Assembly (NCBI GenBank): GCA_033807695.1 | Contig: CM066306.1 | Span: 3,658,001 to 3,722,000, forward strand | DNA: 64,000 bases | DNA from: Daedaleopsis sinensis | Taxonomy: Eukaryota; Basidiomycota; Agaricomycetes; Polyporales; Polyporaceae | Reading direction: 5' to 3' | Shown here: positions 54,881 to 64,000 of the stretch, in pieces | Layout: the number at the start of each line of letters is the position of its first letter | Numbering within the stretch: position 1 is the first letter of the stretch | Translations under genes and position numbers: made by a program | Notes under the pieces: generated by a model | What the model saw: the letters and a program-made list of their open reading frames with translations, nothing else | The model's database searches: none | Told to the model about the DNA's origin: nothing

Positions 54881-57823
54881 ATGGACGCCCCAGCTTCTGC
54901 GCGCCGGCGCAAGTCTCAGGTTTTTGTTCAAGTCCCCCCTTCACCGTATTCTACCAAGTTAGGTAAGGATGACCGCGCCGACGATCCGGGAAACACGCCT
55001 TTGAAATCCGTCGCAATGAACGTGGACAATCCCCCTTCTCCAGCAAGTAGTTCGGGCCAGCTCAAACGGAAGTCTCCGGAAGAGTCGCGCGCAATGAAGA
55101 CAAAGGAGGATATCCAACCACCCCGTTCCAAGAAACCTAAGACCGACAAGTCGGAGAAGCCAGACCACCCTTCAAAGCAAGACCCTGCGAGCAAAAAGGT
55201 TGCCAGTGCTGCGGTAAAGGAAGGTGACGCATTGCAAGCAGACCAAGACCTCGTGCGATGTCATCAATGCGCACGCAAAGTCGACACCTCAGGTCAGTAT
55301 TGGTCACTTTCCCTGGCCGTTTCGGGGTTCTCACCGCATATCACCAGCGGCCTTGCACTGCACACTGAAGAGGCCCAACGATCAGCGCTGTACCTTCAAG
55401 TACTGCCGAGCATGTCTGCGAAACCGCTACGATCTTGACCTCGATGTCGTCAAAGGAAAGGCTCCTGAGGCTTACCCGAATGCAGACTCGAAGGACAAGC
55501 ATGTGGACGGAGTCGAGTATCTCTTCCCGTACGTTCGGATGTCCTGTGTTCTATCAGTCCTTCTCATCAACTTCCAATAGTTGTCCCCGGTGCAGTGATA
55601 TTTGCAACTGCCGGGCCTGCAGGAAGTCCAAAGGTCTTCCGGCAACAGGGTGAGCCAAGTGTTTCACGCGTATCGACGACATTCGAGCTCAATGTATGCG
55701 CAGGAATCTCAAACTTGCAGGTCGCAAAGAAGAGAAGTGCGCTGATGGTGATGTACGTACAGATGTTGTGAGTGTCTTTTAAACGAGACCTTTTGCATCC
55801 ACTCACATGGCAATTTGTGACTACCACTCTTTGTATCAAGGGGGAGACAGGGCAATCTGCAAAGAAGACGAAGACGAAGACCATTCCTACAGGGAAGGGG
55901 AAGGCTGCCGAGTCTGCTGTTAACGGCAAGGTCGTGGCAAAGGAGAAGAAAGCGACGAAGAGCACTTCCCAATCATCACCAAGCGTAGAGAAACCCCGAA
56001 TGATTTCCAAGCCGCACGTTTTAGTACCTCCTTCCCCGTACAAGATCAAACCAACTGATACCGCGACAACAAAGAAGCCACGAGCAGCGCAGACGAAACC
56101 GATCGCTCCGCCAAAACCACTCCCCAAACCACGCTGGACAATACTCCCAACTCCTCTAAGCCGTGACGCTGCCCTTCAGCGGATGAATATCCGCGAGTTC
56201 CTCCTACGGTTTGCGCATATTGCGGAGATTGCCAAGAGTCATCTCGAAGAACTCGAAGAACTCGCAGTCGCGAATGCTTACACAGATTCAGTCGATGACG
56301 AGGATGAAGATGACGATGAAGACCGACTAGTCGGATGGATCAGCGAACCCGCTTTGAGAGCCATTCTTGTCGGGTTTATGAACCTGTTCTCAAAAGACGC
56401 TGACAAGCGTGACGAGGATACGGCTGCCTTCACCAAGGCTTCCCAACAGCTTCGCGCAAGCGGTGCTAATCTCAACAGAATATGGTCCGCACTTGTTACT
56501 CTCAGAGAGGCGACCGATTTGTCTTTCCCCGACCCTCTACCTCCCCCTCCTAGCGCTACGCAGCGCGCCACGCGAACCAGGGAATCCAGTCAAAACTCTC
56601 CGTTGGTCGTCACTACCGCTCAACTCGTGGATGTGGTCGCTGCACTAGCCGCAGCTGCCCTTGAGACCAAGCCCGTCCAGGACGACTTCGATCGCGCCGC
56701 AGACCAAGAGAAGGACCTCGCTCGCGCCGCGCGTGAACTATCCGCTGCCGAAAACGCGCGTTTCAGGGACCTGAAGTCCTCTGACTACAAGGGCTTCAAG
56801 CTCCCCGACGCGCCTACGACGACGGCGAAGGCGGACAAGGGTGACAGCTCTTCCAGTCAGAACAAGGCAGCGACGAAGGGGGTGAAGATACCTTTGGAGG
56901 TCAGAAGAGCTGCCCTCTCCGAACACGAAGCACTATTGGCCAAATTCGACTGCGCGCACCGCATCGCCCTCGCTGAATGTATTCCTCGTTTCCGACCCCT
57001 TGGACGCGATACGGACGGGCGAGTGTACTACGCGATCACCCCCGGCGTGAACGAACGCGAGGCGGCGGTCGATCTCCTTGAAGGAGGAAAGGGCGAAGTC
57101 AAGTTCGGTCGGAGGCGCGTGGCCGAGCTCGACGAGCGGAAGCAGCTGAAACATTGGTCGTGGTTCGTCGGCATCTGGGGCCGCAAGCCTGACGGGGCGG
57201 AAGTCGCCAAGGTGCATGGTGGCGATGAAGAGGACGACGACGACGACGACGACGAGAATGCAGAGCGTTGGTGGGCGTTCTGGGAGCCCGAAGAGGTCGC
57301 GAAGCTCGCTGAATGGCTCGCCATGACCCACGGCATCAACCTCGACGCCAAGCGACCGGAGAAGACTTCCGACGACTTGACCGTACTCGACGTCGATGGG
57401 GGCGACGCGGAAACGAAGCAGGAGGCTGACAAGAAGTCTCGCGGTCGGCCGTCGAACGCAAGCTCCGCCATTAGCGGCAGCGCGCGCACGTTCGCATCGC
57501 TCAACAACAGTGACTACGACTCCGAGCCCTCCGAGACCGAAGAGGATGATAGCAAGGACGATGACGACGGAAACGGAGTGGACCAGGACGGCGATGTGCA
57601 GATGCGGCTGGACAGCCGTGGCGAACCGGTCCCCACCAAGAAGGATCTTCGTGCTTTGGCTAGGGGTCTGAAGGATTACGCCGACCTCCTCGAATGGCGC
57701 GTCCAGCGTGCCGTGAAGGATGCCAAGGCTGCCGTCGACGAGAAAGCAGGCAAGGTCGACAAGGGCAAGGGTGTGGAGAGGGCCACGATTCCACCGTCGG
57801 CATTCTATGGCAAGCAACGGTAG
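54881..57823 (+). CDS. CDCA7-type zinc-finger (zf-4CXXC_R1) chromatin protein with DDT/WHIM-like region
   Basis: Model join(54881..55292, 55348..55528, 55581..55649, 55704..55767, 55841..57823), 902 aa. The cysteine pattern of the zf-4CXXC_R1 domain is complete: CHQC (127,130), C142, C152, C157, C160 in RCTFKYCRACLRNRY, then CPRCSDICNCRAC (199-211). CDCA7 proteins recruit HELLS-type remodelers and track with DNA methylation, which is known for the family. Downstream of a basic linker, NIREFLLRFAHIAEI and WISEPALRAILVGFMNLF look like a DDT helical bundle, and CIPRFRPLGRDTDGRVYYAI like a WHIM motif, both typical of remodeler partners (inference). Acidic runs (EDDDDDDDEN) and a basic tail complete it. 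The small fourth exon is the least certain. Confidence 0.85.
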
Positions 57824-58049
57824 TGCGCACAATCCCTGGAGCGAGCTCATAGACCGTGTCCGTAATCTTTCTACTACTTTTATGCTTCAATGTATGTATT
57901 TATTCCTACTTACACCAACTTACACTAGTACTATAGTAAGATACTAGAAGATACCGTTCGTCATGAAGTCGTGTTCAATGTACAGCTAATCAGTCTTGGA
58001 ACTTCGCAGGACGAGTCCATCCTACTCGATATATACAGTTTGCGAAATC

Positions 58050-58657
58050 TCAGACCTTACACTGTTTCGCGATGAGCGTCGCTAGTTCGTCCGCGTTCAC
58101 TGGTCGCTCGATACATCTCGACAAGCGTCGGGCGATTACAGTAGCTAGGACGTGTTTGCACTGCGAAGAACTGCATCAGTCGTGTGCGTGACATGGACTA
58201 GGGATGCATACCATGAGCTGCGTCTCTGAGAGAAGAACAGAGTAGGCATATGCTGGACAGGTGCAATATGCAAGGGCATGTCCTCCTGCGGATGGTAGTC
58301 CGGGGAACACAGTGTACGTCGCAGTAGACCCGAGGACTTCATACTGGGGTCGGCCCCAGGGTGACCTGTATTCAATCACTAGGTGAACATTTCAAAATCA
58401 TCAGTCATATTGAGTATGGACGACAGAGACAACGGAGCGAGCTCACCGCTGTCACGGTCGATGAGGTCGAGAGCGCCGAGGAGGAGTGTCTCGGGGAAGA
58501 AGAACCGTAGTTTCTCGAGGGCGTCGTCGACTGCAGCATGTGCGTGAGTTTCTATCACTGATCAGAATCAGAAGCACAAAGCAGAGCTCCTACTTGTTTC
58601 AAGCGTCAGGCCCTCCAGCACTTGACCTAGTATTTTCGACATCTCGGGTTGAGGCAT
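58050..58657 (-). CDS. SWIM-domain protein, Sws1/ZSWIM7-like (four exons)
   Basis: Model complement(join(58050..58160, 58212..58378, 58447..58551, 58594..58657)), 148 aa. It has a single SWIM zinc motif: CTC at the end of AGGHALAYCTC, then CKH in CKHVLATVIARRL (CxC...CxH). Fission yeast Sws1 and human ZSWIM7 are small SWIM proteins of the Shu complex that promote Rad51-dependent recombination. Length and domain match; orthology is inferred. Neighbouring TRM11 is transcribed divergently. Confidence 0.8.
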
Positions 58658-58987
58658 GTTGAAGACTCGAGCTCAAACGACACTACCAGGGTATGCGAAA
58701 ACTCGGAGACTTCTGCATCGACCCCTACCTCTTGATGACCGTGCACGTGGATACCGTCAGTGCAACTTCGGATTTTTGTTCTCAAATGAGCTGACCTTGC
58801 CGGCCCTCCTTCTCCGCGGTGCTCTGCGGCGGTGGCCTGCGCGTAGTCGTGGATCGCGTTCGAGTGTGGATAACCGCCCATGTCCGAGTCCAAATCCAGT
58901 AAGCTGCAACAACGTTCACAGCCACCTGCCAATTCCGCCAAGTGGTTGCCTCCAACGTCGACATCCCCAACATCTTCGACGGTCCAT

Positions 58988-60887
58988 ATGCTGACCCAAT
59001 ATCTCTTCGTGTTTGCCCAGGTACACGATGAGTTTCGGATACCCGAACTTCTTTCGGTTTCCGAGCTCTACGGGTTTGAGATCAAATTTCCCGAAAACCG
59101 TGAAGTCGTGGACACTTCTCGCCCATTCATGGTCCTCCAGCTTGAGGACGAAGAGCACGCTCGATTTCTTGCTCGCCGGTGCATATTGGTAAAGTGCGTA
59201 AGCTGACTCTACGCCATTAGAACCATTTCTAACCGTATGATTGCTCAGATACGCTTGCGAGTTTTATGCTCGCGGGAAAAGCTACGAGGAGTTACACGAG
59301 CGGAACAGGCTCTGCACGCCGCTATGGGAGAAGTACATTGAGGACACGTCCTTCAAGTTCTTCGTGACAGCGTTCAATCATACGATCCCTCAGTGGCGAC
59401 AAAAGGAGGTTGTCGATAGCTTCTCGTACATGGACTTCAAGGGGAAGATCGAGATGCGAAATCCCGACATCACCCTCGCTTGTTTCGAAGAGTGTAGTAG
59501 CCTCACTCTATAGTATCCTGACTTGGAATGCTGACAGCTTGTGTGAAGACCCCGACAAGCGTGGAACAATACGTGAGAAGACGGAAGGCGATGGAGAGTT
59601 TGACGAGGTTTGGTTCGGCAGGTTGGTGCGTTTGTCTCTCCTCTGTGTCTTGTCACACCCTAACTCCCGCCATCCTCACAGATCGAACTCGGATCGGCGC
59701 GGCCTCTGGTGAAGACCTTTGACGTGAAGAAGCGTGCGTACTATGGCAATACAAGTATGGAGGCGGAGATGTCCCTCCTTATGGCCAATCAGACTTTGGT
59801 ATGATATCCTTTATAGCGTCGCTCTCGAAGACTCACACGAGCGTATAGGCTTCTCCAGGAAAGCTGATATACGATCCTTTCATCGGGACGGGGAGCATGG
59901 CATACGTGAGCATCTCTCGTGTATCGGGTCCCGTGGGCCTTAGCAGAATAATGATCGCACCACAGACCACGGCCCACTTTGGTGCCTTCGTGTTAGGATC
60001 GGATATCGACGGACGTCAAATGAGGGGCAAAGGTAAGCTCTACGAGACACTCACGGTATCCACCTCAGATCCTAGAAGTATGGAGTCTCACGCTCGTCCA
60101 GTCAAAACCCCAGGCATCATCCGTGCAGCCGCGCAATATGGTGTTGCAAACCGCATCGTAGACTTGTGCACGTTCGACGTCACGCAGAATCCATGGAGAT
60201 GTGGCGAGCTCTTTGACGCGATCGTGACAGATCCTCCCTGTACGTAAGACATTCACATACCGCTGACTGTCACTCATATTGTGTAGATGGTGTACGCGCG
60301 GGGGCGAAACGGCTTGGACGAAAGAACAACCGACCCCCGAGGGAAGGTCCTCCTCCAGCTCACATATCACGCCCGTGCGTACGACATTCCATATCCATGA
60401 GCTCTTAGCCTAATCGGATATTATAGCGACGATCAACCATATATCCCGCCAACGAAACCATACGAGCTATCGGAGCTAGCGAGGGATCTAGTGATTCTGG
60501 CCCGGTACATGCTCAAGCCCCGAGGGAGGCTGGTATTCTTCCTGCCGACAGTCACGGAAGAGTACGAAGAGGTCGACATTCAGGCGATGATGTGCGATGG
60601 CATGGAGGTAGTCGCGAATTCTTTGCAGAACTTCGGGTCTTGGGGCCGTAGGGCAAGTGTCCGGTCTTCCCTCGAATCGATTGTGCCCGTCTCACCTCGT
60701 TTTTGAATAGTTGATCACGATTCGGAAGACGACTACGAAGAAGTACCCGCCACCTTCGTTCGACCCGGCACATGCTGTTACGGATAAAGTCGACATACAC
60801 GTACCGGCACACAAGGACTTCCGAGAGAAGTACTTTCAGGGGTTCAAGAAAGGAGATATTATTGCAGAAAGCGGGACAGCTGAGTGA
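58988..60887 (+). CDS. TRM11: tRNA (guanine-10-N2) methyltransferase Trm11 (ten exons)
   Basis: Catalytic subunit that, with Trm112, makes m2G10 in tRNA. Model join(58988..59193, 59249..59491, 59538..59625, 59682..59798, 59849..59905, 59966..60032, 60102..60239, 60287..60374, 60427..60652, 60711..60887), 468 aa. An N-terminal THUMP-like region (YLFVFAQVHDEFRIPELLSV) is followed by the Rossmann methyltransferase: YDPFIGTGSMAY (SAM binding), GSDIDGRQMRGK, DLCTFDVTQNPWR, catalytic DPPYGVRAGAKRLG (303-306), and LARYMLKPRGRLVFFLPTV. An upstream in-frame ATG at 58880 exists but adds low-complexity residues. The intron after SWGRR is GC-AG with an ideal AGG/GCAAGT donor. Confidence 0.93.
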
Positions 60888-61089
60888 CGATCGAGCAGGG
60901 ATCATACAGATGTTCTATACAATGACGCAGAGCATACGTGAGATCACTTGTGATTGAGACATTAGCGGGAAAGCAGCGGGAGAGCGGTGAGGTGAGGTAG
61001 AGTACAGCGACAAATGGTAGAAGGAACACGATAGAGGTACTTGATATATGTATATGTGGGGTGTACAACTGGCAGAGCGGCGTGGAGCG

Positions 61090-64000
61090 CTATAACAGCA
61101 TGAGTGATTCTTGGTCTACAGGAGTTGAGCCGCCGATATAACGTGCAGTTGCGGCAATACGGAAGTTCAGTGGCACCACGGTATGTCTGATCGAGACATC
61201 AGGCTCTGCCTCCGCACCAAGGCAGGTATGAGAGTCGACTCACTCGTAGTATTCTTGAATTGCAGCGCCGTCCATAATCAAGACGTCTCCCTGAGCTGGG
61301 TTCAGCTTCGTGGTTCGTGGAGGGAAGGGCAGCGCATTGACACCTACATGTCTGAGGAACAGAGTCAGCGAGTTGCGCGCGTTGCCGCTCCCGCCGTCAG
61401 TTCGGTACTTCTTGTGCAGCCTGAAATGCATGTACGCCGACGAGCCGAGCGAGAGCGACGCAACGCGCGGTCCGAGCCCCACCTCTGCGTCGCTATGGAA
61501 CTGTGTTGGAGAGAAATAGAATGGATCAGAGAAGGGGAGTTCGGGGGATTCAATCCTTCGATGATACCACGAAGATAGTTCGGACACGCACCGACATGCT
61601 CTGTTCCTCCATATATGCGGCGCTGAGGACCTCATTGAAGTGGTAAGGATCGCTACTTTCGGCCTTCATGACGCTCATCATCCGGCTATGGATGAGGTCG
61701 CGAGCCTTGATAACAGCAGACGGAGCGGCGTCGAAAGGAACGGTGTTACCGGTGCCGCCGATATACTGTGCTCCGGTCAGCGACTAGGCCTAAGTGTGCG
61801 AGAGGCATCGTTCAACATACTTGATATGGCTCTCCCGCTGTGAGGGTGAATCAACGATACAGTCCGCGCTCCGACAAAATGCAAAGTATCACGTACAGTT
61901 CTGGGAGAAATAGTTTGTGAGCAACTCGCCACGGCATTGATGCTACATAACATTATCCATATCAGCTAGAGAGCATATTCGTCCGTGGATTGTGCTCACA
62001 GACTTCAGAGGAAACCGCCGGAACTGCAGATCCCCTGTCTTCGCTTGCTCCTGATACTCTCTGAAGATTTCGTCGGCGATTCTATTGATTGGAGCTCTTC
62101 CTTTAATCAAATAGATCCTGCCTCTATAACTTTCGAGTGAGCATTCACGTTCTCTGCTTCGATAACGTATGAACGCACCTGCACTCGGGCAGCACATATA
62201 TATGATAGTGACCTGTGTTATTGGCTTCCGAAACGGAATATGGACGAAGCTCCGTGACTTTGATAGCTGGAGATGCGATCAACAATAACACCACACATAT
62301 ATTTCAACGATGACACATACCCAGGTCAAGCACTGAATGGTCCAAAAATTTCCTGTTGGCTTCTGTGCAGCATTCTTTTGGCAGTCTTGTTGCGCCAGCT
62401 ATCGTCAGGGTGGTCTGTGTGCAGGCTTAGGGCATCAAGACAGCGACATTATCTTAACCAGGAACTTACACCACAGTTTTGGCACTCCCAATGCTGCCAT
62501 TTAAACCTGCATTGCCTCAGATACGAAGGTTGCGTCTGAATGAGATGGATCGCACCTGGAAGAAAGCCGGCCACACTGCTTGCAATGCCAGCCCTTCGAG
62601 AAGCGACGGCTTGTAACCACCCCGTCGCCGGCCCCCGTCGCCGGCAATATCGGCGCGATGTCCTCGAGCGGGTCATGGTCGCAGTTCATCCTCGAGCTGA
62701 GGAAGGACTCGGCGTAGGTGAGGTTCTCCGGCGGGCGCGAGCTATCCTGGAGAGTCCAGAACGCGGTGCATTGCGGCGTCAGGCACATCCAGCCTTCTTG
62801 GTAAACGAGCGGAGACTTCCTCGTACAGGCGGCGCACGACCGGTACACCACACCAGAGCTAGCCGTGGCCGGCGGGGTGAGCATGCCAGGTGACGGCCTA
62901 TCTTCACGGAGTGCACATGCTTACCGAGGGGAGCTAGTACCATTGCCGTCGCTGTTTTTGGTCGCTGCATCTCGGTCTTCCCACCAAGGTGCAGGTTGCT
63001 TCTCGCACCACTCGAATGCGAACTTCCACCGCACGACATGGCCCTTGTCGTTGTCCGCCGGCTGGCGTTCAGCTACAGCGCGCCCATTCCCTCAACTCCA
63101 TAAACATATGCAAGCGAGTGTGTCCACTCACCCCATGCGTGCGCGATATGGTAGAAGCCAAGCACGGCGTACGTGCAATCCTTCTTCGACGCGAGGTCGT
63201 ACGGGAAGAGCGCGTACCGATCGTCGATGAGCAGCGCGATCGGTCGCTTCATGTGATGTGTGCGGAGGAGCGCACGCACGGACTTGTCGCCCTCTTGCTG
63301 GTCCGAGGCCTCGTGCAGCTGGGAGACACCCTTCTGGGAGTGGACGCTCTCTGCTTTACCGCCACTGCACACGGGAGGCGAATGAGGCGGATGGGCGCTC
63401 CTATGAGGATAGACAGAGAACGTACCCGTGCGAGATAATGAGTCGACCGTTGCGCGCGAAGAGGTCGCGGCTGCATCGCGGCGGCTCAGTCCTCGTCCTA
63501 GAGGCGGAGATACAGAGGGCCTCTCACCGAGCAGAAAAACCACCGAGGAGGTAGCCCTTGGCGATGTCGCTGTTGAAGTAGACCCCGCCTTGGTAGCTTC
63601 TGAACCAGTCGAACGACTCGCAGACTTCCTGCCTTGACTAAGCCCAGAAGTGGGTATATGCGCAGCGATACAGCATGTGGTACGTGCAGACGTACCTTAG
63701 CCCAGATGATGGGCTGCGCGGTCAAAGGACGCTTCGGAAGCAGCGGTTTGTCTGAGACCAGGACGGGTGCTGGCGTAGTAGACGTCCTCAGCACCGAATC
63801 GCCGGGCACTCGTGGACTAACAGCAGTGGAGGGCAAGCTAGGAGTCTTGTGGCCAGCGGGAATTTTGATCTTTAGAACGACCCGTTCTTCCTGCCCTTCA
63901 GGCTCCTTCCTATGTGGCGCGGGGCGCCAGGGGGGCGCAGGAATGACGCGACGGAAGACGGCAACCTCGTCTTCCTCGTCTTCGTCCTCGTCATCGGAGG
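61090..64000 (-). CDS. Zinc-cluster AlkB-like Fe(II)/2-oxoglutarate dioxygenase, 5' end beyond the window
   Basis: Exons complement(61090..61186, 61244..61290, 61348..61500, 61592..61765, 61821..61837, 61897..61942, 62000..62129, 62179..62266, 62321..62414, 62471..62507, 62556..62858, 62925..63072, 63132..63364, 63426..63470, 63528..63628, 63696..>64000). The acidic N-terminus is open at the right edge. Middle: a conserved region (ESFDWFRSYQGGVYFNSDIA, GGGKAESVHSQKG, RPIALLIDDRYA), then two cysteine modules (CAACTRKSPLVYQEGWMC and WHCKQCGRLSSR...HWECQNCG). C-terminus: iron ligands in FHSDAEVGLG (H, D) and distal His in EHTVVP, with NFRIAATAR for 2-oxoglutarate. Family enzymes oxidatively remove or modify methyl groups on nucleic acids; the substrate here is unknown. 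A 17-nt exon (61821-61837) keeps the NYFSQNSGEPYQ block. Confidence 0.85.

Noticed and set aside
61291..61347. Continuous reading through 57 nt in the dioxygenase C-terminus (19 extra residues)
   Set aside because: The stretch is in frame without a stop, but it has GTAGGT and CAG ends and its removal joins LFLRH to GDVLIMDG, the expected family sequence.
1..64000. CRISPR arrays, bacterial operons or ribosomal RNA genes
   Set aside because: No regularly spaced repeats, no rRNA-like blocks, and gene structure is eukaryotic throughout.

Overview
The window looks like nuclear DNA of a basidiomycete fungus, most likely an agaricomycete. Genes carry many introns of about 40-70 nt, and the set (GtaA-type glutaminase, caspase-like C14 protein, CDCA7-type zinc-finger protein, Ty3/gypsy element, Ulp1-bearing DNA transposon) fits that class. 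No tool was run. Exon models were read by hand from splice consensus, frame continuity and family resemblance, and each complete model closes in frame.

Left third (1-25.4 kb): 3' end of an unknown gene (+); a Mmc1-like mitochondrial protein (+); tRNA-Gly(TCC) (-); a secreted toroid-like enzyme with a one-base frame break (-); a membrane-anchored GtaA glutaminase with 18 exons (-); glutamate-cysteine ligase GSH1 with 14 exons (-); a damaged copy of the ATG6 3' end next to a possible MAPEG relic; an aquaglyceroporin (+); the intact ATG6/beclin gene (-); and a caspase-like C14 protein whose reading frame is cut by an in-frame TAG (+).

Middle (25.7-49.4 kb): a nest of mobile DNA between two inverted copies of a segment holding tRNA-Leu(AAG) and the last codons of POLK. 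A DDE transposase gene is split by a 19.5-kb DNA transposon (8-bp target duplication CTCGGACC, 17-bp terminal inverted repeats). Its Ulp1-peptidase/zinc-finger/transposase gene is in turn split by a 12.7-kb Ty3/gypsy retrotransposon (4-bp duplication GCGT, two 907-bp LTRs). Removing each insert together with one duplication copy restores an open frame in the host gene. Between pol and its 3' LTR the gypsy element carries three intron-containing genes on the antisense strand. A 382-bp TA-flanked MITE sits in the left inverted arm only.

Right part (49.4-64 kb): compact conserved genes, several in head-to-head pairs: DNA polymerase kappa (-) with a U1-type zinc-finger splicing protein (+); TIM17 (-) with a CDCA7-type zinc-finger chromatin protein (+); a SWIM-domain Sws1/ZSWIM7-like protein (-) with TRM11 (+). 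A zinc-cluster AlkB-like dioxygenase (-) runs off the right edge. Four genes across the window use a GC-AG intron, and micro-exons of 12, 15 and 17 nt occur in POLK and the dioxygenase gene.
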